This document shows positions 26,313-33,777 of a stretch of DNA of 46,653 bases, in pieces; position 1 is the first letter of the stretch, and the number at the start of each line of letters is the position of its first letter. Location of the stretch: contig JAILPY010000026.1 of assembly GCA_024699235.1 (NCBI GenBank), positions 1-46,653 of the forward strand, given 5' to 3'. The position numbers were made by a program, and so were the translations under genes. Below the pieces are notes generated by a model. The model worked only from the letters and a program-made list of their open reading frames with translations, made no database searches and had not been told where the DNA came from. The stretch comes from Treponema sp. GTDB lineage: Bacteria; Spirochaetota; Spirochaetia; Treponematales; Treponemataceae.

Positions 26313-26330
26313 TCATGTACTCCATGAATG
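26310..26330 (-). promoter_or_regulatory. Hairpin masking the Shine-Dalgarno and start codon of the barrel protein
   Basis: A perfect 8-bp inverted repeat (26330-26323 and 26317-26310) with a 5-nt loop. In the mRNA the start ATG is the end of the 3' arm and the Shine-Dalgarno GGAG spans the loop edge. Such a stem could make translation depend on temperature or on a ribosome-binding partner. Confidence 0.55.
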
Positions 26331-26402
26331 TAGTGCACCTGGCAAGTTTATTTTGGCGCAAATATTTGAAAATGATAGAAAAAATGAAAATAAAGCAAAC
26401 GC

Positions 26403-26447
26403 TTGCAAAGAATGTTAAAAAACTGTAAGATATTCAAACTTATCTTA
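26403..26447 (+). promoter_or_regulatory. Promoter and operator-like repeat of the DEAD-box helicase gene
   Basis: TTGCAA (26403-26408), 17-nt spacer, TAAGAT (26426-26431). A 7-bp inverted repeat, TAAGATA and TATCTTA (26426-26432 and 26441-26447), covers the -10 and the predicted +1 near 26438, a typical place for a repressor site. Confidence 0.5.
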
Positions 26448-26582
26448 GAGAAAACATGATTCTTGTTACCGCAACAGGGATAGTGCCTTGCAGGGTACAA
26501 GGGTAGCTTATATAGCTTATGCTATGTTCATTATGCGGTACTCAATTTTCATGTAGCGTATTAACAGCGCAGGGGAAACATA
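26448..26582 (+). promoter_or_regulatory. Structured 5' leader of the DEAD-box helicase mRNA
   Basis: About 145 nt from the predicted start to the ATG. A 7-bp long-range pair closes the region (26467-26473 with 26534-26540), enclosing a CCTTG/CAAGG hairpin (about 26486-26502) and repeated TAGCTTAT/GCTA segments able to form alternative stems (26504-26526). The Shine-Dalgarno AGGGGA (26571-26576) lies outside. Long leaders that mediate cold-shock or autoregulation are known for csdA-type helicase genes. The structure was drawn by eye only. Confidence 0.45.
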
Positions 26583-28643
26583 ATGAATGAAAATGAAGAA
26601 GAATTTCAGACGGTAGAAATCAGAACCTCTGATATTTCTAGCGAAACGAGTGCTGAAAAAAATGTTTCTGATGAAACAGAAACAATTTCCTTTGAAGATT
26701 TAGGACTGGATGAGATTACTCTTGAAGCTATTAAAAAGAAGGGCTTTGTAATACCATCGCCTATTCAGGTTCTTGCTATTCCGCGTCTTTTGAATGGCGA
26801 GGCGAATGTTATCGCACGTGCTAGAACTGGAACTGGAAAGACAGCTGCATTTGGACTGCCTCTTGTACAGTCACTCCGTGAAGAAAGTGATCATGTGCGT
26901 GCAATAATCCTTGAGCCTACCCGAGAACTTGCCATGCAGACATGCACAGAAATGTCTTCCTTTACTACTGGTAAATACCCGCGTACTGCAGTTGTATATG
27001 GTGGAGCTTCTATGGGCGAGCAAATGCGGAGTCTTAAACGTGGTGTTGAAATTGTTGTCGGTACTCCAGGCCGTGTGCAGGACTTGATTGACCGCGGTGT
27101 ACTTAAAATTGAAAAAATTGACTATTTTATCCTAGATGAAGGCGATGAGATGCTTGACATGGGATTTGTTGAGGATATTGAGAACATTTTTTCTTCTGCT
27201 AATCCAGACTGTCGCGTTCTTTTGTTTAGTGCAACAATTCCCGCCCCTATATTAAAGATTGCCCAGAAATTCATGGGCGACTACGAAATAGTAGAAGAAG
27301 AAGGTCATGAAGAAGAACCTCTTCTTATTGAACAGCGTTATTGGGTTGTTCGTGAAAGTGAAAAATCAGAGGCTCTTGTCCGTCTTATAGATATGTCTCC
27401 AGAATTTTATGGTCTTGTATTTGTTCAGAAAAAGACTGACGCAGATGCTGTTTGCAAATATCTTGATGAAAAAGGCTATATGGTTGCAGCCCTTCACGGT
27501 GATATTCCTCAGGGGCAGAGAGAAAAGATTCTTGCCCGTTTCCGAGCTAAAAGGGTAAGGATTCTTGTTGCAACTGATGTTGCAGCTCGCGGTATTGATA
27601 TTACAGGTCTTACTCATGTAGTAAATTTTGATTTGCCGTTTGATGGTCCTACTTATGTTCATCGTATTGGACGTACAGGACGGGCTGGAGCTGAAGGAAT
27701 GGCTGTTACATTTGTGCGCCCTGAAGAACAGCGAAGGAAACTTGCTTACTTAAAGAATGCAATAAAGCGCAGTGCAAAGGGGGAACTTCTTGAAGGAAAG
27801 ATTCCTTCTGTGGAAGAAGTCCTGGCAATAAAGAAAATACGGTTGTTTGATGAGGTAAAGGAAAAGCTTGGACTTAAGGATGGTCTTAAAGCTGTTGACT
27901 TAGATGTTAGTGCAGAAGAATTAGCAGAGAATTCTGAAATAACGTCTGAAAATATACCTGTTGTTCCTCATCTTAGGAAAGGAGATCCTGTCTTTGACCA
28001 GCTTGCAGAAGAACTGTGTAATAATCAGAATCCTCAGGAAGTAGTTGCCTCTTTGCTTGCAGCAACTTATGGAAATTCTTTAAGCAAGAAACGCTATGGA
28101 AAAATAAACATACAGTCAGGTTCTGAAAAAGGAGGCAAAAGAGATCGTGGTTCTGGTCGAGACAGAGGATTTGGATCTGTTAATGAAAATCAAATTCGCC
28201 TTTATGTACAGCTTGGCTGGCATGACGGTTATAATCCTCGTAAAATTGCAGGATTTCTTTCTAAATTAGTTCGTATCCGAGACAGGGAAGTTGATGCAAT
28301 AGATATGGCTGATATGTTCTGTCTGGTAAGTCTTCCTGCAGATGCTGCACGGAAAGCTATTGAACTTTCTAAAAATGATGAAACTTTGCCTCATATACAT
28401 GAAGATATAAAAGCCTCTGGTGGAAAACGAGGAGGTGGAAGGCACTTTGATGATGAAGGTGACAGGTTTGCAGTAGGAAGAGGGGGACGTGACCGAAAGC
28501 GTGGTAGGAACGAGCGAAGTGACGGAGGCTTCCGTTCTCGTGCAAAGGGTGGTTCTCATGCTCGCCCTGGAGTTCACACTGCAACTCAAAGAAACGGAAG
28601 GGCTTCTCTTTATAAAAAGTCTGCTGTTTCAGAAGAATACTAA
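26583..28643 (+). CDS. DEAD-box RNA helicase, CsdA/DeaD type, with DEGD motif II
   Basis: ATP-dependent RNA remodelling enzyme. After an acidic 35-residue N-terminal tail come the Q motif SPIQ, motif I ARTGTGKT, Ia PTRELAMQ, Ib TPGR, motif II at residues 185-188, III SAT, V ATDVAARGID and VI HRIGRTGRAG. Motif II reads DEGD instead of DEAD; the catalytic Asp-Glu is kept. Residues of about 535-605 form a DbpA-type RNA-binding domain (IRLYVQLGWHDGYNPRKIAGFL), and the last 70 residues are a basic Arg/Gly-rich tail. The architecture matches the CsdA group, which acts in ribosome assembly and mRNA decay, especially in the cold. The gene has a structured leader and is followed by a strong terminator. 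Confidence 0.94.
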   Translation: MNENEEEFQTVEIRTSDISSETSAEKNVSDETETISFEDLGLDEITLEAIKKKGFVIPSPIQVLAIPRLLNGEANVIARARTGTGKTAAFGLPLVQSLREESDHVRAIILEPTRELAMQTCTEMSSFTTGKYPRTAVVYGGASMGEQMRSLKRGVEIVVGTPGRVQDLIDRGVLKIEKIDYFILDEGDEMLDMGFVEDIENIFSSANPDCRVLLFSATIPAPILKIAQKFMGDYEIVEEEGHEEEPLLIEQRYWVVRESEKSEALVRLIDMSPEFYGLVFVQKKTDADAVCKYLDEKGYMVAALHGDIPQGQREKILARFRAKRVRILVATDVAARGIDITGLTHVVNFDLPFDGPTYVHRIGRTGRAGAEGMAVTFVRPEEQRRKLAYLKNAIKRSAKGELLEGKIPSVEEVLAIKKIRLFDEVKEKLGLKDGLKAVDLDVSAEELAENSEITSENIPVVPHLRKGDPVFDQLAEELCNNQNPQEVVASLLAATYGNSLSKKRYGKINIQSGSEKGGKRDRGSGRDRGFGSVNENQIRLYVQLGWHDGYNPRKIAGFLSKLVRIRDREVDAIDMADMFCLVSLPADAARKAIELSKNDETLPHIHEDIKASGGKRGGGRHFDDEGDRFAVGRGGRDRKRGRNERSDGGFRSRAKGGSHARPGVHTATQRNGRASLYKKSAVSEEY

Positions 28644-28650
28644 TTAAATT

Positions 28651-28690
28651 AACCGCAGTTTTTTGTTTATTATATCAAGAAACTGCGGTT
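28651..28690. terminator. Bidirectional terminator between helicase and YolD-like genes
   Basis: A 15-bp stem (28651-28665 with 28676-28690, one G-U pair) and a 10-nt AT loop between the convergent genes. Tails are AT-rich. The right arm overlaps the last base of the minus-strand stop. Confidence 0.85.
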
Positions 28691-28887
28691 TAAAATTTTA
28701 ATATTTCAGCATTATTTGTTTCATTGCTTTTATTAACTTCATTTTCTACTTTTTTTAGAAGTTCTTCGAAACCTTTAAGTGCAGCAAATGGCATGAATAT
28801 CTTTGCACGTATTGTAAGATTCATTTTGCAGTGTGTTTTGGAACCTTTCCATTCTGTATTAATTATATCGTCATAATTATTATTCAT
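28690..28887 (-). CDS. Short YolD-like protein, partner of the Y-family polymerase
   Basis: A 65-residue protein overlapping the end of the polymerase gene by four bases (ATGA), with GGAGG 9 nt before its ATG, so it is a real coupled gene. The core YDDIIN ... SKTHCKMNLTIRAKIFMPFAALKGFEE lines up with the short Firmicute proteins of YolD type (YDDIINLPHHVS-x-HP-x-MS, then RAAQF-x-PFAALTGY). These are regularly encoded next to UvrX/YqjW polymerases and have been suggested to assist them. This copy is shorter than most and lacks the C-terminal part. No catalytic residues are visible. Confidence 0.72.
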   Translation of the reverse strand: MNNNYDDIINTEWKGSKTHCKMNLTIRAKIFMPFAALKGFEELLKKVENEVNKSNETNNAEILKF

Positions 28888-30251
28888 GCGTGATGTCCTC
28901 CAATCTGTTCGTTTCGTTCCCGTGCAGTAGCCCCGTCTGTAAGGTCTATTCCTTTTAAAATCGCATTTTTTCCATATTTATTTTGTATTGAAAGCAGGGT
29001 TTTTTGAAGTGAACTTTCACTATTCTGTATAGCTGCATTTGTAAAAAGATCAGATTGTTCTTTTTCTTGGTGAATTACATTATCTGCTGTAAGGTTCAAG
29101 CGTTTTGAAAGAAGCGTCTTGTCTATGATTCTGTCAAAAATAGATAGTACTGATTCTTTTATCTTGCTTATTGAAGCTGTTTGTGTATTTAAATGTATGC
29201 TTCCGTGATCTGACTTTGGTATCTCCCTTCCGTATCTGTCTGATTGTGTTTCGCCTTCATAAGAGTCTGTTAGTGAAGACCTGTCATAGGAAATGTATAA
29301 AGTAAAATCTGAAGAGGCAAGTTTTTTTGAAAAAAGTTCTTGAGCAAGAGATTCCGCCATTTCTTGAACAACAATACGTGTTTTGTCCCATGTATATGGA
29401 CTGGAAAGAACCTGTCCTTCCCCTATGCTTCTTGCTGATGAATGGTATTTCTTTATATGTGAGATTGTACACGGTTCAATTCCCCAAGCATGATCTATAA
29501 GAATTTCTGCATCTATTCCGAATGTTTTGTAAAGTTTGTTTTCAGATATTATAGAGCATCGTGCAATGTCTCCCATTGTATAAAGTCTTATATCTGCAAG
29601 TCGTTTTGCAATTCCGTTTCCAATTCTCCAGAAATCTGTTATTGGGGTATGATTCCATAGTTTTTTTCTGTATGATTTTACGTCGAGTTCTGCGATTCTT
29701 ACTCCATTAGAATCAGGTTCGATATGTTTTGCCTCAATATCCATTGCTACTTTACATAAGAAAAGGTTTGGAGCTATGCCTGCTGTTGCTGTTATTCCAG
29801 TATTGCTTAAAATGTCCTGTATGACCATTCGTGCAAGATTATTTGCATCAGTTTTGTAAAGTGATAAGTATGTTGTTGCATCTATAAAAACTTCATCTAT
29901 GCTGTAAACATGAATATCATCTGAACTGAAATATTTCAGGTAAATTTTGTAAATGCGTGCTGAATATTGCATGTATAATGCCATGCGGGGTTTTGCTGTA
30001 ATGTATTCTAGTTTTTTTCCTGTCTTTCGTTCTATTTCATTTGCTTTTTGTATTACTTCAAAAAGCCTGCTTCTGCCTGAAAGTCCATAAGTTTTTAAAT
30101 TTGGAGTTACGGCTAGGCATATTGTTTTTTCTGTACGGGATGTATCTGCTACGACAAGATTTGCAGTAAGAGGATCTAGTTCTCTTTCAACGCATTCAAC
30201 AGAAGCGTAAAAAGATTTTAAGTCTATTGCTATGTAAGTTTTTTCCTGCAC
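28884..30251 (-). CDS. Y-family DNA polymerase, UvrX/YqjW type
   Basis: A translesion DNA polymerase. Catalytic carboxylates are present: Asp10 in AIDLKSFYASVE and the pair in YSIDEVFID. The segments DPLTANLVVADTSRTEKTICLAVTP and the ending RNEQIGGHHA are those of the Firmicute UvrX/YqjW branch rather than of E. coli DinB. The 455-residue length is longer than DinB (351), as expected for that branch. The start is GTG (30251) with no Shine-Dalgarno; a TATGAT at 30268-30263 would give a 5-nt leader. The YolD-like gene follows with a 4-nt overlap. Gene order and protein type suggest transfer from a gut Firmicute. I see no LexA-type box nearby. Confidence 0.92.
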   Translation of the reverse strand: MQEKTYIAIDLKSFYASVECVERELDPLTANLVVADTSRTEKTICLAVTPNLKTYGLSGRSRLFEVIQKANEIERKTGKKLEYITAKPRMALYMQYSARIYKIYLKYFSSDDIHVYSIDEVFIDATTYLSLYKTDANNLARMVIQDILSNTGITATAGIAPNLFLCKVAMDIEAKHIEPDSNGVRIAELDVKSYRKKLWNHTPITDFWRIGNGIAKRLADIRLYTMGDIARCSIISENKLYKTFGIDAEILIDHAWGIEPCTISHIKKYHSSARSIGEGQVLSSPYTWDKTRIVVQEMAESLAQELFSKKLASSDFTLYISYDRSSLTDSYEGETQSDRYGREIPKSDHGSIHLNTQTASISKIKESVLSIFDRIIDKTLLSKRLNLTADNVIHQEKEQSDLFTNAAIQNSESSLQKTLLSIQNKYGKNAILKGIDLTDGATARERNEQIGGHHA

Positions 30252-30579
30252 ATTGAAAGAATATCATAAAAGCAAATATTATGCATGGAATAAATTTTTA
30301 TCTTCAGAAGTTATCCTATTTCAATAGGAATGCTAAAGAATTTTGCAGGTTTGGTGAAAAATTATAATGTTTATGGAGTCTTTGCTCTTAAATTTACTCT
30401 TTATATGGTTGACTGGGAATTTTGAACTTGAACAGCAATCTAAATTCATTACCAAAAACTTTTGTTATAGTCTGAAGAGAGTTTGATAAGTTTGTGTGAG
30501 CTGTTCTTTAGTTTTAGGATATTATTGCACTTGTGTTGAAATACAATAGCAGAAATTTATTTACATAGCTGTTTTCTAT
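30252..30579. other. Intergenic region of about 330 bp upstream of the polymerase gene
   Basis: Nothing coding is supported. It holds a 31-codon frame on the plus strand (30330-30425) with no Shine-Dalgarno, a small hairpin (TCCTAT/ATAGGA, 30314-30329), and the weak minus-strand -10 TATGAT for the polymerase gene. It may be the remnant of a lost gene, but no recognisable protein fragment is left. Confidence 0.5.
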
Positions 30580-30620
30580 AGGGTTGTTCGGAAAAAAAGA
30601 GAGTTATTCCGAACAATCCT
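30580..30620 (-). terminator. Long hairpin after the PAP2-like gene
   Basis: A 14-bp stem with one G-U pair (30580-30593 with 30607-30620) and a 13-nt loop that is T-rich on the minus strand. It starts at the last base of the stop codon. The U tract lies in the loop rather than after the stem, so termination strength is uncertain. Confidence 0.6.
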
Positions 30621-31492
30621 TATAAATATGGTTTGTAAGATTCTAGCCAGCGTAATATAGGTTTTCTCCAGTCTTCTTCTGTGGTTCCCTCTAAAAGAAA
30701 CCTTTCGTATATGAAAAGAATGTGTTCTGTAATATTTTTTTGAGTGTTACTGTCAATATTTGGTTCATTTTTCAAAATGCTGTCAAGCAATTTTACAGCT
30801 TCTGTTGGTGATACAAGTTCTGGTACAATTCTTGTCATCATGTATAATGCTGCGGGAATACAGTTTACACTGTGCTGTTTGAGGTATAAAACTGAATCTG
30901 CAATTTCAACCCCATGTTCTTCAATTTCCTTCATCCACTTTGTTTTTTCTTGTTCAGTAAATAAATTTTGTTCAAACAGTTTTTTGTAAAAATTTGTAGT
31001 CAGCGTTATGACTGCTATATGAAGACTTGGAACGCACATATAATGAGGGTCCATAATTCTAAGCATTTTAAGTCTAATGTTGTTAGTTTCTGGCTGCTTT
31101 GTTGTAGTCATACATTTTTTATAAAGGTTGTATGCTTCGGAATAAGTGAGGGTTATGTATTTAAGGAACTCATTTGCTATTTCTGTTCCTTTTCTTATTC
31201 CAAATTTATGCTGCAACATAGATATTGGTCTTAACCAGAAATTTATAAAATCTAGATAAGTATCCAATAGTTCTGGCTTAAATGGAATGCATCTGTCCAA
31301 TTCATGATCAACATGAATAATTTTAGTCCTGATAATACCGAATTTCCTTAGAAATTGAAAAATAAAAAATTTTGTTGCGGCTGTAAAAATGTAATGCCAT
31401 GCAAAAATAAGACTCTGAAATCTTACAGGAAGAGTAGCATAACATTGAAGGACACTAAACGAATGTAAGGGCCTTGAACTTAAATCTTTCAT
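30620..31492 (-). CDS. Unknown protein with degenerate PAP2-like motifs
   Basis: A 290-residue protein that I can only place tentatively. LDRCIPFKPELLDTYLDF recalls the PAP2_3/inositol-phosphotransferase group (LDR-x-IPF-x-P). VPSLHIAV contains His158 in the place of the PAP2 PS-x-H motif, and LKQHSVNC holds His207 where the nucleophilic His of motif 3 (H-x3-D) would be, but the Asp is Cys211. If right, it is a lipid-phosphatase-like fold, perhaps altered or inactive. One hydrophobic stretch lies near residues 25-50; the rest is not strongly membranous, which argues for caution. Its ATG overlaps the metF stop by one base (TAATG), so it is coupled to metF. Confidence 0.45.
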   Translation of the reverse strand: MKDLSSRPLHSFSVLQCYATLPVRFQSLIFAWHYIFTAATKFFIFQFLRKFGIIRTKIIHVDHELDRCIPFKPELLDTYLDFINFWLRPISMLQHKFGIRKGTEIANEFLKYITLTYSEAYNLYKKCMTTTKQPETNNIRLKMLRIMDPHYMCVPSLHIAVITLTTNFYKKLFEQNLFTEQEKTKWMKEIEEHGVEIADSVLYLKQHSVNCIPAALYMMTRIVPELVSPTEAVKLLDSILKNEPNIDSNTQKNITEHILFIYERFLLEGTTEEDWRKPILRWLESYKPYL

Positions 31493-32373
31493 TAAAGGTT
31501 GCTTGCAGCTATGATAGCATCAATGTTTCTGAGTATGTCTTTTGCAACGGAAGGCTTGTTCATTGTGTAAATATGAATGCCTCGGACTCCATTGGAAATA
31601 AGGTCAATAATTTGGTCTGTTGCGTAAGCAATGCCTGCCTGTCGCATTGCATCAGGATTGTTATAGAATCGGTCACAGATTGAAAGTAGTTTTGCAGGTA
31701 TATATGCTGATGACAGTTTTACCATACGTTCTACCTGAGAACTGTTTGTGATAGGCATTATTCCTGCTAGAACAGGAACATGTATGCCTTTTGACTGAAG
31801 TCTGTAAAGGTATGAATACAGCATATTGTTATCAAAAAACATCTGTGTAGTAAGAAAGTCTACGCCTGCATCAACTTTATATTTTAAGTTGTCAATATCA
31901 TCTGCTCTGTTTTTGCTTTCAGGATGGCCTTCTGGATAACATGCTCCCCCTACACAGAATCCCTCTTCTTTTAATACTGAAACTAGCTGATCTGCATGTT
32001 CAAGTCCTTTGACAATAGCAACCGGTCCTTCTTCCATATTCTGTGGCATATCTCCACGAAGAGCAAGTACATTTTCAATGCCAGCTTGTTTCATTTCCTG
32101 TATGGTTGCCTGTATTGATTCTTTTGTATTGCCTACACATGTTAGATGTGCAAGAGCCGGTGTATCAAAAGACTGAATTTTAGAAGCTATTTCTACAGTG
32201 TTTACTTTTGTTGTCCCGCCTGCACCATATGTTATGGACATAAAATCAGGCTTTAAGCCTGCAAGTTCTTTTGTAGCTTCTACTACGCTATCAAATTTTG
32301 CCTGCTGCTTTGGTGGAAATACTTCAAGTGAAAAAGTAACTTTTTTAGTGTCAAGGATTTGTTTTATAGTCAT
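31492..32373 (-). CDS. metF: 5,10-methylenetetrahydrofolate reductase
   Basis: FAD enzyme that makes 5-methyl-THF for methionine synthesis. The 293-residue protein starts with KVTFSLEVFPPK, the family N-terminal strand with the catalytic Glu, followed by MSITYGAGG, VLALRGDMP, the GGACYPEGHPES block, FLTTQMFFDN and the C-terminal GIHIYTMNK. All are standard MetF landmarks. It has a near-perfect promoter whose predicted start is two bases before the ATG, and no Shine-Dalgarno. The PAP2-like gene is translationally coupled downstream. No metH or metE is in the window. Confidence 0.96.
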   Translation of the reverse strand: MTIKQILDTKKVTFSLEVFPPKQQAKFDSVVEATKELAGLKPDFMSITYGAGGTTKVNTVEIASKIQSFDTPALAHLTCVGNTKESIQATIQEMKQAGIENVLALRGDMPQNMEEGPVAIVKGLEHADQLVSVLKEEGFCVGGACYPEGHPESKNRADDIDNLKYKVDAGVDFLTTQMFFDNNMLYSYLYRLQSKGIHVPVLAGIMPITNSSQVERMVKLSSAYIPAKLLSICDRFYNNPDAMRQAGIAYATDQIIDLISNGVRGIHIYTMNKPSVAKDILRNIDAIIAASNL

Positions 32374-32381
32374 GAGTTAAG

Positions 32382-32410
32382 ATTATAAATAAATGTGCTT
32401 TTGATTGCAA
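32382..32410 (-). promoter_or_regulatory. metF promoter, predicted 2-nt leader
   Basis: Minus strand TTGCAA (32410-32405), 17-nt spacer, perfect TATAAT (32387-32382). Predicted +1 is 32375 and the ATG begins at 32373. There is no Shine-Dalgarno. Confidence 0.75.
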
Positions 32411-32443
32411 GTAAAAGCTTTCTATTTTATATTTATTTAATCC

Positions 32444-32472
32444 TTGAAAAATCAAGAGTTGTGCATTAAACT
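32444..32472 (+). promoter_or_regulatory. Promoter of the GGDEF gene, predicted leaderless
   Basis: TTGAAA (32444-32449), 17-nt spacer, TAAACT (32467-32472), six bases, then ATG. Predicted +1 is 32479, the A of the start codon. There is no Shine-Dalgarno. Confidence 0.65.
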
Positions 32473-32478
32473 TATACA

Positions 32479-33576
32479 ATGCAGTTTCTGTTTCAGATTA
32501 TCAGTGTCGATTTTATTCCATTTTTGACGATAATCTATTTATTTATATTCATGAGTGCAAATGATGCATATGAGCACAGACTGCATTCCCTTTTTATATA
32601 TTCCATGATATTGCTTTTCTGCCTAGCAGTTAGTGATAACGTTGATTTTTATTATTCACACATGTCGGAACCTCACTTTGTAAGGAAAATAGCTGTTATG
32701 GCAGGATTCATTTTACGGGTGTTCCTGCTTTTGTCATCAGTATTCATATTGGAACGGGATAATATGACTGCACGCAAAAAAATCCTGCTTTTCATTCCTG
32801 CGACTCTAAATGCCATAGTAATGTTGTATGCAATGTTTACGGATAAAGTGTTTTACATAGATTCTAATAATATCCTTTGCCGCAAACCTCTTTCATTTAC
32901 ACCTCATGTATTGAGTCTTGTATATTTTTTTGTTGTGCTGTGCATTGCAATAAAAAGAAATTCACTTGGCTACAAAGAAGAGGGGAGAATGTTGTTTGTC
33001 ACTCTTGTTGGAATTATGGTAGGAGTAACTTCTGAGGTTGTACTGGAGACTCGTGGAATTTTCTTAAGTGCTGTGTCTCTCATGCTGTCTTTCTATTATC
33101 TGTACATTCATATTGAGCATTTTAAGAGAGATAACCTTACAGGTGTATTGAATAGAATGAGTTTTTATGCAGACATCAAAAGGTTTCAAAAAGATGGCAT
33201 AACTGCACTCTGTGAGTTTGATATGAACAATCTTAAGGTTATAAACGATACTAAAGGGCATCACGAAGGCGATAGAGCAATAATTGCAGTTACAAATATA
33301 ATACAGAATGCACTTCCTCATTCCAGCTTTATGTATCGAATGGGAGGCGATGAATTTGCAGTTGTTTTTTGCCATACGGACATAAAGACTGTTGAAGGCG
33401 TAATGCAGAAAATTCGTTCAGACATGTCAAATACAGAGTTTAGCTGTGCCATGGGAATGGCAGAGTGGAATCCTGAGATAAGCTTGACAGAAATATATAA
33501 TATTGCAGACAAACGCATGTACGAGGATAAATACCGCATGAAAGCAAATGATGATATGCAAAATAACCGTTCATGA
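32479..33576 (+). CDS. Membrane-bound diguanylate cyclase
   Basis: Makes cyclic-di-GMP from two GTP. The 365-residue protein has six to seven predicted spans in residues 8-210 with no obvious extracytoplasmic domain, then a GGDEF domain: DNLTGVLNRMSF, DMNNLKVINDTKGHHEGDRAI and an intact active site MGGDEFAVVF. No RxxD inhibitory site is seen five residues before GGDEF, so product inhibition may be absent. The membrane part resembles 7TM-type sensor modules. It is divergent from metF, and both genes have promoters abutting the start codon. Confidence 0.92.
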   Translation: MQFLFQIISVDFIPFLTIIYLFIFMSANDAYEHRLHSLFIYSMILLFCLAVSDNVDFYYSHMSEPHFVRKIAVMAGFILRVFLLLSSVFILERDNMTARKKILLFIPATLNAIVMLYAMFTDKVFYIDSNNILCRKPLSFTPHVLSLVYFFVVLCIAIKRNSLGYKEEGRMLFVTLVGIMVGVTSEVVLETRGIFLSAVSLMLSFYYLYIHIEHFKRDNLTGVLNRMSFYADIKRFQKDGITALCEFDMNNLKVINDTKGHHEGDRAIIAVTNIIQNALPHSSFMYRMGGDEFAVVFCHTDIKTVEGVMQKIRSDMSNTEFSCAMGMAEWNPEISLTEIYNIADKRMYEDKYRMKANDDMQNNRS

Positions 33577-33718
33577 AACTTTTGGTTTTTCTGTATGAAT
33601 TAAATTTAGGATTGTAAAGTCATAGGTGATTATCTTCATATTGGCAGATGAAACCTTTGTTAGATGTATGGATGTATACTTGAAACAAAAATTATAGTCT
33701 TGTTCCTTAAATTTTACT

Positions 33719-33766
33719 AAAAAAGCCTGTCCATTTAATGAAGGTGTGTGAAGGACAGGCTTTTTT
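33719..33766. terminator. Bidirectional terminator between the GGDEF gene and idh
   Basis: A perfect 14-bp stem (33719-33732 with 33753-33766), bounded by six A and six T, with a 20-nt loop. It is symmetric and should work in both directions for the convergent genes. Confidence 0.93.
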
Positions 33767-33777
33767 ATGCTAAAAAC

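Noticed and set aside
26448-26582. A known riboswitch or a small RNA gene (4.5S, 6S, tmRNA) in the helicase leader
   Set aside because: None of the conserved core motifs of those RNAs that I can recall is present, and the segment ends with a good ribosome-binding site for the helicase.
30330-30425. A 31-codon plus-strand frame in the region upstream of the polymerase gene
   Set aside because: It has no Shine-Dalgarno, no recognisable protein features and a length expected by chance in AT-rich DNA.
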